This document shows, piece after piece, positions 1 through 8,276 of a stretch of 64,000 nt of DNA; positions within the stretch are counted from its first letter, which is position 1; each line of letters starts with the position of its first letter. Source of the DNA: an uncultured Aquimarina sp. Lineage in GTDB: Bacteria > Bacteroidota > Bacteroidia > Flavobacteriales > Flavobacteriaceae. The notes beneath the pieces were generated by a model that saw only the letters and a program-made list of their open reading frames with translations, was not told where the DNA came from and did no database searches. The stretch covers positions 372,001-436,000 of the forward strand of contig CANMDW010000002.1 of the NCBI GenBank assembly GCA_947496705.1. The letters run 5' to 3'. The translations under genes and the position numbers were made by a program.

Positions 1-724
1 ATTTTTTTGAATCATTCCATGCCCTTAAGTTCGAAATCGAAATTCCAAAACCTAAGAGTTTGTGCTGTTGTGATAGATATGCTCCGCTTTCGGTTTCAGT
101 CCATCCTTCCCAGGTAGCTTCGATACCACCAATAGGGATAATCGATACCCACATCTGGTAGCTGGTAGGGAGATAATTTTCATCTACTTTCCATAAGTAA
201 GAATCGCCGGGAGTTTTTCCACCACTGCTATAGGTTACCAGTAGTGCTTTAGAATTATCTTCCAAAGTAACCAGCTTACGTTTTACGCCGGGGTCAAATA
301 GCTTATGGGGAGCTACCACCCAAAAGGAATCATTATTAAAACTGGCCAGTGCTTTATCAATTAGCTTTTGTTTTTTAGCATTCGATAGGTCTGTACTACT
401 TTCTGAGATACTACTTTTTGATGGGGTTTTTAAGTTAAGATGTACCGTAATATCGTCTAGGGTGACGTTAACTGTATGCATCTTTCGATTCCATAGATAA
501 TGATTTTTGTTCCTGAATGTCCATTGCAGGTAATCGGTATTAATATAAGCTTCATGTTGCACTGCTTCTTGTATATTTAAAGCTAATTGATCGGCTTCAG
601 CACCCGAAGTTCCTTCAGGAAGCTTTTCATGTAGAGAAAAATATAAGCTTGTCAGGGCGATCATTACCAAAATCAACAGGCTTAGTATCAGTATTTTTAG
701 AAGTTTTAAGAGTTTCCTTTTCAA
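1..724 (-). CDS. Membrane-anchored protein of unknown function (3' end outside window)
   Basis: Reading the minus strand gives an open frame from a TTG at 724 to the window edge, about 241 codons without a stop. The TTG follows an in-frame stop a few codons upstream, so no earlier start is possible; no ATG lies near it. The N-terminus is basic (KRKLLKLLK) and followed by a hydrophobic stretch (ILILSLLILVMIALTSLYF), which suits a single membrane anchor with the rest outside the cytoplasm. The remainder is soluble-looking, rich in aromatic residues, with the stretch IIPIGGIEATWEGW near the visible end. I do not recognise the family. The reading frame is convincing; the exact start is inferred. 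Confidence 0.6.
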   Translation of the reverse strand, partial: MKRKLLKLLKILILSLLILVMIALTSLYFSLHEKLPEGTSGAEADQLALNIQEAVQHEAYINTDYLQWTFRNKNHYLWNRKMHTVNVTLDDITVHLNLKTPSKSSISESSTDLSNAKKQKLIDKALASFNNDSFWVVAPHKLFDPGVKRKLVTLEDNSKALLVTYSSGGKTPGDSYLWKVDENYLPTSYQMWVSIIPIGGIEATWEGWTETESGAYLSQQHKLLGFGISISNLRAWNDSKK

Positions 725-1638
725 ATCAGTTTGTTTTTAGGGTTCTATATGATTTTTTAAATGTATAAAAAATACGTTATTTAGTGTAAATTGATAGGTA
801 TTATCTCTGTCAGTGGGGTGAAGTCTCAAATCTATACCTGTTACAGGCCTCGGGAATAGTTGGTCTCAAGAAATTTTTTATTAAGGCCACAAAGCTTTTT
901 CTTAAAAATAGCCAATAGCTTTCTTTTTGAAACCAGAAACAACTTTACCGCAATCCATTATTCAAAAAACCGCTTGCAAAACTTCTTGAAGCATTACCAA
1001 AGCGATAAATTTATTTCAAGAAATGTTATTGTGAGGAAAATAAGGTGCAAAATCGGGCTACAAAACTTCTTGACAGGTAAAAGAAGGTGTAAAATCTAGA
1101 CTGGAAATTTCTCGAAGCCTCCCTAAAGCTATAATTTCTCTTCATGAAATGGGGTAATAAGGAAAATAAGGTGCAAAATCGAGCTACAAAACTTCTTGAA
1201 GGGTCCCCAGAGCTCCAATTGTTTCCAAGAAACTTCTCGGCAGGTAAAAAAAGATTAAAAAGACACCTTAAGAAATTTCTTGAAGGATCATCAACACTTT
1301 AACCACCTTTCAAGAAATATCTTGATGTATTTTTAGAGCACCGATCACCCTTCAAGAAACTTATGAAGCGAATAGAATATCAAAAATACCTACAGCAATA
1401 TTTTTCTTGACGTGTTCCCAGAGCTCTGATCACCCTTCAAGATATTTCTTGATGTGTTTCCAGAGCTCTGGGGACCCTTCAAGAAGTTTTTTGATACTTT
1501 TTTAGGGCACGTAATTCTTTTCATACTCTGGTTCCTTAATGGCTGCCTGAGCCATTGCTTCTTCAACTGCTGCTGCTTTCTTTTCTTTAACAGCATTCTT
1601 TACTGCGGTAATAAAGACGCTTTTCAGAGCTCAGAAGC
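725..1638. repeat. Gene-poor spacer with degenerate 42-bp periodic repeats and a 40-bp duplication
   Basis: No convincing gene lies here. From 1279 to 1489 the sequence is organised in 42-bp units starting at 1279, 1321, about 1363 (decayed), 1406 and 1448. Each unit begins CTTGA and carries the palindromic core CAGAGCTCTG and ends in CCCTTCAAGA. A unit in the opposite orientation lies near 1197-1238. Separately, a 40-bp segment at 1034-1073 recurs at 1160-1199 with one mismatch. Because 42 is a multiple of three, the array stays open on the minus strand as a 14-residue periodic peptide, which is probably a by-product. There is no regular unique-spacer structure, so it is not a CRISPR array. 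Confidence 0.75.
1502..1630 (-). pseudogene. Possible gene remnant, 42 codons without a start
   Basis: On the minus strand just after aroB, 42 sense codons end in a TAA at 1502-1504. The peptide reads like a real protein tail (AVKEKKAAAVEEAMAQAAIK in its middle), alanine- and glutamate-rich and probably helical. The codon before it is a stop and no ATG, GTG or TTG start is available upstream in the frame. It is in a different frame from aroB, so it is not a simple extension of it. It may be the decayed 3' end of a lost gene now fused to the repeat array. Chance cannot be excluded. Confidence 0.25.
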
Positions 1639-2709
1639 TTAGAGCATATCATAATACTCAAAAGATTTCAGGATCAACTCATCGGGTACGATACAATTGT
1701 ATTTTGCTTCTCCTATAGTTTTCAGTAAAACAAAAAGAATTGTTCCTTTTTCATTTTTTTTGTCGTGAATAAGCAACTCCATGATTTTTTGACGCTCTCC
1801 GGGATCAATATCGATTTTTGGAAAGGTGGCCAGAATTACTTCACTGATCTCATGCAAATCTTCCTGCGATAACGATAGCAATTCGGCAGAAATAAAGGCT
1901 TCCATAATCATGCCAATGGCAATCGCTTCGCCATGCAATAATGTGGATTTGTCGGGGTGAGTTAAATAAAAAGATTCTATGGCATGCCCCAGGGTATGGC
2001 CAAAATTGAGGTATTTCCTGATGTTTTGCTCGGTCGGGTCTTCAAAAACAATCTTATTTTTGATCATTACCGATTCATAGATCATTTGATCGAGATCTTC
2101 GAGTTCCAATTTCGAGAGATCACTTAATTTTTCCCAGTAGGGGCGGTCTTGTATAAGACCATGTTTCAGCATTTCGGCAAACCCACTACACATCTGGTCT
2201 ACCGGTAGTGTGTTTAAGTATTTGGTATCTACCAAAACCATTTCAGACTCGCTGATCACCCCAACCATATTTTTCAGATTGCCCAGATCAACCCCGGTTT
2301 TTCCACCTACCGAAGCATCTACCATGGCCAGCAACGAAGTAGGAATATTAATGTAGTTAATGCCTCTTTTATATGTGCAAGCCACAAAGCCGCCCAGATC
2401 GGTGATAACGCCACCGCCCAGGTTGATCATCAGGCCTTTTCGGTCTATACCCAGTTCTGAAAGCGCATTCCAGATACCACTGCACGTTTCTATGTTTTTA
2501 TGAATTTCGCCGCTTTCTATTTCGATAACTTCAATATCGTATTCTTTTTCAATATTACTTAGTAGTAACGACAAACAGTGTTCATGGGTATTGCTATCAA
2601 CAAGAATGCATATTTTGGAATGGTTTGCTTTTTCTAAATAAGAATTCAGGGCAGTATAGCATTCCTGACCAAAATATACGACTGAATCTTTTGAAACTAT
2701 AGGCTTCAT
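1639..2709 (-). CDS. aroB: 3-dehydroquinate synthase
   Basis: Second step of the shikimate pathway: NAD-dependent cyclisation of DAHP to 3-dehydroquinate in the cytoplasm. The 356-residue protein has the family's usual length. Visible motifs are the nucleotide-binding GGGVITDLGGF (98-108), PTSLLAMVDASVGGKTG (123-139), the SGFAEMLKHG segment with the metal-binding glutamate (about 179), NFGHTLGHAIE (about 236-245) and LLHGEA (257-262), which together supply the metal-binding histidines. The gene stands alone: it diverges from the proline dehydrogenase gene and runs into the repeat-rich spacer downstream. The ATG at 2709 is the first good start. High certainty. Confidence 0.97.
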   Translation of the reverse strand: MKPIVSKDSVVYFGQECYTALNSYLEKANHSKICILVDSNTHEHCLSLLLSNIEKEYDIEVIEIESGEIHKNIETCSGIWNALSELGIDRKGLMINLGGGVITDLGGFVACTYKRGINYINIPTSLLAMVDASVGGKTGVDLGNLKNMVGVISESEMVLVDTKYLNTLPVDQMCSGFAEMLKHGLIQDRPYWEKLSDLSKLELEDLDQMIYESVMIKNKIVFEDPTEQNIRKYLNFGHTLGHAIESFYLTHPDKSTLLHGEAIAIGMIMEAFISAELLSLSQEDLHEISEVILATFPKIDIDPGERQKIMELLIHDKKNEKGTILFVLLKTIGEAKYNCIVPDELILKSFEYYDML

Positions 2710-2772
2710 ATGGTAGTTAATTATAAGGGGCGAAATTAAGTAGAATTTCGATTAAAATAAACTCGCAAGTTC

Positions 2773-2780
2773 TATATTTG
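2773..2780 (+). promoter_or_regulatory. Possible -7 box (TATATTTG) of the proline dehydrogenase gene
   Basis: TATATTTG fits the Bacteroidota -7 consensus TAnnTTTG. No good TTG lies at the usual 19-21 bp upstream, so it is a weak candidate. If used, its transcript would run through the whole of the element at 2833-3004 before reaching the coding region. Confidence 0.3.
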
Positions 2781-2832
2781 CAGATATCTTAAAATAATAG
2801 TCAAGGATTTACACAAATTATCGATATTTTAA

Positions 2833-3004
2833 ATGTATATCTGCAATTATACCAGTAAAAAAGCTTCAGGCATTTTCTTCACCTTTTAGGGACATGGGGT
2901 AAAAAGAAAATGCTGAAAATTCAGTTATATACCCCCAACCCTAAAGGGAGTAACTGAATTTTCTATATTATGAAATTACTACTGGTATAATTGCGGATAT
3001 ACAT
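2833..3004 (+). mobile_element. Miniature inverted-repeat element, family B copy 1
   Basis: About 172 bp with terminal inverted repeats of at least 25 bp: the left end ATGTATATCTGCAATTATAC matches the reverse complement of the right end with one mismatch. It is flanked by the 8-bp direct repeat ATATTTTA (2824-2831 and 3006-3013), offset by one base from each end. Inside are two further inverted pairs, GCATTTTCTT/AAGAAAATGC and AATTCAGTTA/TAACTGAATT, so the element can fold into a branched hairpin. It has no coding capacity. A second copy lies at 63562-63759 in opposite orientation. It sits in the leader of the proline dehydrogenase gene. Confidence 0.85.
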
Positions 3005-3057
3005 AATATTTTATTAATTCGTCTTCAGATTTGAAGAATTCTAAAATTAATGTTAAG

Positions 3058-4230
3058 ATGCATCAAAATCATCTGTTTGATAATACTGAAACTGCTTTTG
3101 CCTTAAAAAGCGATTCAGAACTCGAAAGAGCCTATTTTCTTTTCAAAATGATTGCCAACGAGCCTTTGGTACGAATTGGTACTGCGGTAACCAATTTTGC
3201 TATCAAAGCGCACTTACCGGTGCAGGGACTGATACGGGCAACGGTGTTTGATCATTTTTGTGGCGGAGTAAGTGAAGATGATTGTTTACCGGTTGTAGAT
3301 AAAATGTATTCCAAAGGTGTTTGCTCGGTCTTAGACTATTCGGTAGAAGGCAAGGAAGAGGAATCACAGTTTGATGCGGTCTTGCAAAAAACGATAGAGT
3401 TATTGGAGTTTGCTGATGAAAAAGACGCCATGCCTTTTGGGGTATTTAAACCCACTGGTTTTGGCCGATTTGCTATCTGGGAAAAGAATACCGAAGGTGT
3501 TGCTTTAACTCCCGGCGAAGAAGTCGAATGGAAGCGTATCGAAGAACGGTTTGACACGGTTTGTAAAAAAGCGTATGATTGCGATGTGGCGTTGCTCATC
3601 GACGCCGAAGAAAGCTGGATGCAGGATGCAGCCGATGAGCTGGTGGCACAAATGATGCGAAAATACAATAAAGAAAAAGCCATCGTATATAATACACTAC
3701 AGTTGTACAGACATGATCGTTTGGAGTATTTGCAGCAGTTACACGAAGAATCCAGAGTATATGGATTCAAAATTGGTGTAAAGATCGTTCGTGGTGCGTA
3801 TATGGAAAAAGAAAATGAACGTGCCATAGAAATGGGGTATCCCACACCCATTTGTAAAGACAAAGCACATACCGACCATAATTTTAATGATACAATGAAA
3901 TATATTCTGGAGCATATAGACGATATTTCAGTTTTTATAGGAACACATAATGAAGAGAGCAGCTATCTGGCAATGAAATTTATGAATCAGTTGAATATCG
4001 CTAAAAATGATTTCAGGGTCTGGTTCGGACAGTTGTATGGTATGAGCGATCATATTAGTTTCAACCAGGCGGCGGCAGGGTATAATGTAGCAAAGTATGT
4101 GCCTTTTGGCCCGGTACGGGATGTAATGCCATATTTGATCCGTCGAGCGGAAGAAAACACCTCGGTTGCCGGGCAAACCAGCCGGGAACTGAATCTGCTG
4201 TCGCAGGAAAAGAAGAGAAGGAAGTTGTAA
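3058..4230 (+). CDS. Proline dehydrogenase (FAD-dependent)
   Basis: Oxidises proline to pyrroline-5-carboxylate, passing electrons to FAD and the membrane quinone pool; first step of proline catabolism. The monofunctional form, about 390 residues, is typical of Bacteroidota, unlike the long fused PutA of Proteobacteria. The C-terminal YLIRRAEENTS holds the paired arginines that bind the substrate carboxylate, and GVKIVRGAYMEKE is a conserved barrel strand. The frame is open from a TTG at 3031, but the ATG at 3058 gives the start MHQNHLFDNTETAF expected for flavobacterial homologues. No P5C dehydrogenase gene is next to it. The 5' leader contains a mobile element. Confidence 0.93.
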   Translation: MHQNHLFDNTETAFALKSDSELERAYFLFKMIANEPLVRIGTAVTNFAIKAHLPVQGLIRATVFDHFCGGVSEDDCLPVVDKMYSKGVCSVLDYSVEGKEEESQFDAVLQKTIELLEFADEKDAMPFGVFKPTGFGRFAIWEKNTEGVALTPGEEVEWKRIEERFDTVCKKAYDCDVALLIDAEESWMQDAADELVAQMMRKYNKEKAIVYNTLQLYRHDRLEYLQQLHEESRVYGFKIGVKIVRGAYMEKENERAIEMGYPTPICKDKAHTDHNFNDTMKYILEHIDDISVFIGTHNEESSYLAMKFMNQLNIAKNDFRVWFGQLYGMSDHISFNQAAAGYNVAKYVPFGPVRDVMPYLIRRAEENTSVAGQTSRELNLLSQEKKRRKL

Positions 4231-4321
4231 ATTAGTTGGCACTGCCGGTTTGTTGGCTGTTCCTGATATAGATTGTACAAATTACTGCATACTGCCTATT
4301 GCTTACTTAATACTAAAAAAC

Positions 4322-4696
4322 ATGAACCTCAACCAAGTTACAGTTCCTTCACAAGATGTTGCAAGGTCAATTTCTTTTTATAAAAGACTAGGGTTACGGT
4401 TGATTGTCGAGACGCTTCCACACTATGCCCGTTTCGAATGCCCCGAAGGCGATGCCACTTTTTCTATTCACCAGGTGGAAAAATTGCCCGAAGGAGAAGG
4501 AGTGTATGTATATTTTGAAACTGAACATCTTGATCAAGAGGTAGAACGTTTAATCGCTGAAGGAATTCAGTTTGAATTGTTACCCACCGACCAGCGATGG
4601 CTATGGCACGAAGCCCGACTGAAAGATCCTGATAAGAACCAGATCATTTTGTATTTTGCAGGAGATAACAGGAAGAACCCACCTTGGAGAATATAA
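4322..4696 (+). CDS. VOC (glyoxalase/bleomycin resistance) family protein
   Basis: A 124-residue protein with the vicinal oxygen chelate layout: an N-terminal beta-alpha unit (NQVTVPSQDVARSISFYKRL) where a ligand is recruited near the substrate, and a C-terminal strand with KDPDKNQIILYF, the usual metal-glutamate-bearing turn. These proteins are small metal-dependent lyases, dioxygenases or antibiotic-binding proteins; the sequence does not tell which. The frame is open from 4250, but the ATG at 4322 begins at the conserved MNLNQVTVP. It lies 92 bp after the proline dehydrogenase gene and may be cotranscribed. Confidence 0.85.
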   Translation: MNLNQVTVPSQDVARSISFYKRLGLRLIVETLPHYARFECPEGDATFSIHQVEKLPEGEGVYVYFETEHLDQEVERLIAEGIQFELLPTDQRWLWHEARLKDPDKNQIILYFAGDNRKNPPWRI

Positions 4697-4782
4697 TTCT
4701 ATGGTGTTGTCATTCCAGCATACTTGTTTACCGTGACTTTTGTGAAGGTAGAGGCTGGATCCATAGAAGAACAATGCTATTT

Positions 4783-4945
4783 AGTGTCTGGTCGGAAATA
4801 TATCACTATTAAATTTGTTTCTTTTTGCGCTATTTTTATTTGTTTTTTATCGCCTGATGCTAAGGCATCTGCGTCAAAAAAGAAAATTAAAATTTCATCA
4901 AAAATAATTCAAATTATAAAAACCGCCTATTTCCGACCAGACACT
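4783..4945 (+). mobile_element. Miniature inverted-repeat element, family A copy 1
   Basis: 163 bp bounded by inverted repeats AGTGTCTGGTCGGAAATA / TATTTCCGACCAGACACT with one internal mismatch-free block of 16 bp or more. It is flanked by the 4-bp direct repeat ATTT (4779-4782 and 4946-4949). No coding capacity; the interior has a small hairpin around GATGC-TAAG-GCATC. The second copy, at 63455-63823, is flanked by a different 4-bp repeat (AGAT), which supports real transposition. The parent transposase is not in this window and I do not assign an IS family. Confidence 0.85.
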
Positions 4946-4973
4946 ATTTAAAGAAACGGTATTAAAGAAAAAA

Positions 4974-5543
4974 ATGAACAACCCAATCATCGATCAGACC
5001 TTTGACAAGCAAAATTTCTCTGGTCAAAAACTACCAGACAAAGAATATGACAATTGTGTGTTTATGAATTGTGATTTCACAAAAGCAGATATGTCTGTCG
5101 TTACTTTTTTAGAATGTAGGTTTGAAAATTGTAATTTTGAATCTGTAATGATGAAAGAGACTTCGTTTCAGGAAGTAGTTTTTTCGGAATGTAAAATGTT
5201 GGGTGCAAATTTTAGTGTATGTAATGATTTTATGTTTTCTGTTGAATTTGATCATTGTTACCTGGAATATGCCTCATTTTTTGGTTTTGAGATGAAAAAT
5301 ACTCTTTTTAGTCATTGCAAGCTTATGGAAGCAGATTTTACTGAAGCTGACCTTACTGGTGCTACTTTTGATCATTGCAATTTGTTGAATGCAATTTTTG
5401 AATATACAAGCCTGGAAAAAGCCGATTTTCGTACTGCAGAAAATTTTGTGATCGATCCTGAGAATAACAAACTGAAAAAAGCTAAGTTTCATCGGTCGGG
5501 ATTGTCAGGATTGCTTCAGAAATATGATTTGGTGATAAGTTAA
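4974..5543 (+). CDS. Pentapeptide repeat protein
   Basis: 189 residues built of about thirty consecutive five-residue repeats of the A(D/N)LxX type, for example CDFTK ADMSV, CKLME ADFTE ADLTG ATFDH CNLLN. These fold as a right-handed quadrilateral beta-helix. The C-terminal cap (FVIDPENNKLKKAKFHRSGL then LLQKYDLVI) is the arrangement seen in Qnr-like and related gyrase-mimicking pentapeptide proteins, but cytoplasmic homologues of unknown role share it, so quinolone protection is only a possibility. Single gene, starting 28 bp after element A; converges with the MocR gene downstream with a 5-bp gap. Confidence 0.88.
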   Translation: MNNPIIDQTFDKQNFSGQKLPDKEYDNCVFMNCDFTKADMSVVTFLECRFENCNFESVMMKETSFQEVVFSECKMLGANFSVCNDFMFSVEFDHCYLEYASFFGFEMKNTLFSHCKLMEADFTEADLTGATFDHCNLLNAIFEYTSLEKADFRTAENFVIDPENNKLKKAKFHRSGLSGLLQKYDLVIS

Positions 5544-5548
5544 GTTGT

Positions 5549-7036
5549 TCAATTATGTAGCATTTGAAACACTTTTTCCAATCGTTTAATAGCTTCAGTG
5601 ATCTCGCCCTCATTCAGCGAAGCAAAACCCATTCTAATTCCGTTATGTCCTAAATTGTTGGCATCATATCGCCGCCATTCGGGGTTGAGTTCCAGGTTGA
5701 GTTTATAAGACTCAGTCACCAAATCATCCCAATGGTATTTTTTATTTAGCTTCACCCATACGGCCATTCCACCATTAGGGATTTCAAAATCAAAATAATT
5801 GCTAAGTTTTTCTTTCAATAAAAAACAAAACAGATCACGACGTTTTTTGTAGATCCTTAGCACTTTGTTACAATGCCTTTGTACATCGCCTGTTATGATC
5901 ATTTGGGCAAGCACTTGTTCCAGGATGGCATCTCCTTGCCGGTCGATAATACGCCTCAATCGGGCAGCTTCTTCTATAAAATCTTTTGGAGCTACCATAT
6001 ATCCAATACGTATGCCTGGAGTGATAATCTTAGTAAAACCGCCTATATAAATTACATTTCCGTGATAATCGTTGCTAGCTAGCGGTAGGATAGGAGCGTT
6101 GTTGTAATGAAAATCATAATCATAATCGTCTTCGATGATAGCAAAATGGTGTTGTTGAGCCAATTGTAATAAATGCATACGTCGTTTTGCAGAAAGGGTG
6201 ACTGTAGTAGGATGATGATGATGCGAAGTAACATATACAGCTTTGATTTTTTTAGTTTTGCAGCATGCTGCAATAGCATTGGTGTCGATTCCCTGATCGT
6301 CTACCGGAACCTGTTCTGTAATTCCTCCGGCATTTTTAAAAGTATTATTAGCAGTAAGGTAATTAGTATTGCCAACAATGATTCGATGTTTTTCTGTAAA
6401 CAATAATTGACTAGCCAGATAGATCCCCATTTGGCTTCCACGTGTAATCAGGATTTGATCTACAGTAATGTTCAACCCTCTGGTTTGATTGAGATAGGTG
6501 ACCAATGCTTTTCGTAAATCCTCATTTCCATAGGTCGAACTATAGGCAAGGAGTTCTTTGTAGTGTTTTTTTTTCGAAATATTACGATAAATTTTTGCGA
6601 TATCATCTATAGGTGCCAATCGATGATCTGGTGAGCCATCATCAATTTTTAAGAGATGTATATCAGAAAAATTTTCCGATCCATAAATCAAATTTGGCCT
6701 GTGTATAAAAGAAAAACCACTCTCAGAATGTTTTTTACTTTTTGAGATATGTTCATCAAAACCCTTCGGATCAATAATGGGTAATGTGCTGGTCACAAAT
6801 GTTCCTTTTGCAGGAAGTGTTTCTATCCACCCTTGTGCCATAAGTTCATCGTAGGCAGCAACGACTGTTTTGCGATGAATACACAGGTCATCGGCTAGTT
6901 TTCGACTACCAGGCAATTTGGTAGAAGGAGGTAACTTACCAGATTTAATAAACCCAATGATCTGATCACATAACTGAAGATACAGATTGCGATTTGCTTT
7001 ACGATCCAGGATGATATTATTTTTAAAAGGAAACAC
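5549..7036 (-). CDS. MocR/PdxR-type regulator (GntR helix-turn-helix fused to aminotransferase fold)
   Basis: 495 residues, the typical length. Residues 15-82 are a GntR winged helix (YLQLCDQIIGFIKSGKLPPS then KLPGSRKLADDL), followed by a linker and a class I aminotransferase-like domain with the PLP-binding lysine at 336 in GGFTKIITPGIRIGY and IEDDYDYDF near 301-309. Members use PLP or an aldimine as effector and often control vitamin B6 or amino acid genes. It diverges from two PNPOx-fold genes across 88 bp, the classic arrangement for regulation of the divergent genes. The effector and target are inferred from context. Confidence 0.92.
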   Translation of the reverse strand: MFPFKNNIILDRKANRNLYLQLCDQIIGFIKSGKLPPSTKLPGSRKLADDLCIHRKTVVAAYDELMAQGWIETLPAKGTFVTSTLPIIDPKGFDEHISKSKKHSESGFSFIHRPNLIYGSENFSDIHLLKIDDGSPDHRLAPIDDIAKIYRNISKKKHYKELLAYSSTYGNEDLRKALVTYLNQTRGLNITVDQILITRGSQMGIYLASQLLFTEKHRIIVGNTNYLTANNTFKNAGGITEQVPVDDQGIDTNAIAACCKTKKIKAVYVTSHHHHPTTVTLSAKRRMHLLQLAQQHHFAIIEDDYDYDFHYNNAPILPLASNDYHGNVIYIGGFTKIITPGIRIGYMVAPKDFIEEAARLRRIIDRQGDAILEQVLAQMIITGDVQRHCNKVLRIYKKRRDLFCFLLKEKLSNYFDFEIPNGGMAVWVKLNKKYHWDDLVTESYKLNLELNPEWRRYDANNLGHNGIRMGFASLNEGEITEAIKRLEKVFQMLHN

Positions 7037-7096
7037 AACCGAACTGGACTATTAAGTATTTATAAACTGGATTACTATAACACACCATAAAACTAA

Positions 7097-7104
7097 TATT
7101 TTTG
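7097..7104 (+). promoter_or_regulatory. Candidate -7 box in the MocR/PNPOx divergent region
   Basis: TATTTTTG fits TAnnTTTG and ends 20 bp before the ATG at 7125. No clear TTG is found upstream at 19-21 bp, as would suit an activated promoter. The 88-bp spacer is the likely binding region of the MocR protein. Confidence 0.35.
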
Positions 7105-7124
7105 TTGTAGAAACAAAACAAATT

Positions 7125-7787
7125 ATGAAAGAGTATCCAGTTTCAGACTTAAATAAAGTCGTTCGTGGCCCCAAAAGAGCTACTTATGATGTGAATGCGA
7201 TTAATTCAATCTTGGATGATACATTTATGTGTCATGTGGGGTATGTGTATAAAAATCAGGCTATCGTGATTCCCATGGCATATGCTAGAAAGAATGATAA
7301 GATTTATATTCATGGATCATTAAAGAATCGTATGATGCTTGCTTTGCTCGAAGCTGGCGAAGCTAGTATCTCAGTAACGCATCTAGATGGCCTGGTATTA
7401 GCGAGATCGGCTTTTCATCATTCTGCAAATTATAGATCAGTTACTATTTTTGGAAAAGTAAAAAAAGTAGATAATCCTAAAGAAAAAATGGATGCCTTGG
7501 CTTGTATCTTAAATCATATGGTACCCGGGCATTGGGAGAATGTTCGTCATCCAAATGAAAAAGAATTTAACGCCACTTTGGTACTCGAAATACGTATCGA
7601 AACAGCATCTGCAAAGGTGAGGGCAGAAGGAGTAAATGATGAACCCGATGACTACAATACACCGATTTGGGCTGGTGTAGTGCCTATTCGACAGGTGGCT
7701 TTTGATGCCTTATCTGATGAAGATTTGGCAGATAATATAACAATTCCAAAGGCTGTGTCGAAATATATAAAAGAGCATAAAACATAA
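7125..7787 (+). CDS. Pyridoxamine 5'-phosphate oxidase-like flavin-binding protein
   Basis: 220 residues with the split-barrel FMN-binding fold. The N-terminus (RGPKRATYD then ILDDTFMCHVGYVYKNQAIV) and GSLKNRMMLALL match the subgroup often annotated as pyridoxamine oxidase-related or Nim-like. Such proteins bind FMN, F420 or heme and are reductases or oxidases of small molecules. Whether it acts on B6 vitamers is suggested only by the divergent MocR gene. First gene of a probable three-gene operon with 7793 and 8277. Confidence 0.85.
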   Translation: MKEYPVSDLNKVVRGPKRATYDVNAINSILDDTFMCHVGYVYKNQAIVIPMAYARKNDKIYIHGSLKNRMMLALLEAGEASISVTHLDGLVLARSAFHHSANYRSVTIFGKVKKVDNPKEKMDALACILNHMVPGHWENVRHPNEKEFNATLVLEIRIETASAKVRAEGVNDEPDDYNTPIWAGVVPIRQVAFDALSDEDLADNITIPKAVSKYIKEHKT

Positions 7788-7792
7788 ACCGT

Positions 7793-8257
7793 ATGTTAAC
7801 TCATGAGATAAAACGATATATAGACAAAAGTGTACTATGCTGGTTGGCAACATCATCTTTAGATCACATTCCCAATGTGTCGCCCAAAGAAGTGTTTGCT
7901 TATTACCGGGATACCCATATTATTATTGCCAATATAGCTTCTCCGCAAACGGTCCGCAATATCAAAAAGAATCACCAGGTTTGTGTAAGTTTTATCGATG
8001 TTTTTGTTCAAAAAGGATATCAATTAAAAGGAGTAGCAGAAATTCTTGATAAGAAAAATCCACTATTTGAAGAAATTCGGGCTGTTCTGGAGCAGATTAC
8101 CCAGGAAAAGCTTCCCTTTGCAACCATTACGAGCATTTTGATCACCCAGGCAAAACCAATCATAGCTCCAAAATATATTTTATATCCTGGTACAACCGAG
8201 CAGGAACAGATACAGAACGCTATGCATTCCTATGGAATACAAAAAGAAATGTTGTGA
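7793..8257 (+). CDS. Small pyridoxamine 5'-phosphate oxidase family protein
   Basis: 154 residues, another split-barrel flavin-binding protein, shorter than its neighbour and of a different subgroup. Recognisable are LCWLATSSLDHIPNVSPKEV (flavin phosphate region) and VRNIKKNHQVCVSFIDVFVQ (second strand pair). It begins 5 bp after the stop of the preceding gene, so the two are almost certainly cotranscribed. The pair may form one flavin enzyme system or hetero-oligomer; substrate unknown. Confidence 0.85.
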   Translation: MLTHEIKRYIDKSVLCWLATSSLDHIPNVSPKEVFAYYRDTHIIIANIASPQTVRNIKKNHQVCVSFIDVFVQKGYQLKGVAEILDKKNPLFEEIRAVLEQITQEKLPFATITSILITQAKPIIAPKYILYPGTTEQEQIQNAMHSYGIQKEML

Positions 8258-8276
8258 TATTTAAACTAAAAAACAA

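Noticed and set aside
860..1099. Plus-strand open frame of 79 codons
   Set aside because: Lies in the degenerate repeat spacer; composition follows the repeats and there is no start signal.
1279..1489. CRISPR array
   Set aside because: Units are contiguous and homologous throughout; no unique spacers and no cas genes.
1390..1596. Minus-strand open frame with a 14-residue repeat
   Set aside because: The periodicity is that of the 42-bp DNA array, open simply because 42 is divisible by three.
3031..3057. TTG start for proline dehydrogenase
   Set aside because: Adds nine non-conserved residues; the ATG at 3058 gives the expected N-terminus.
4724..4951. Plus-strand open frame of 75 codons
   Set aside because: It spans the family A element with its inverted repeats; no protein-like features.
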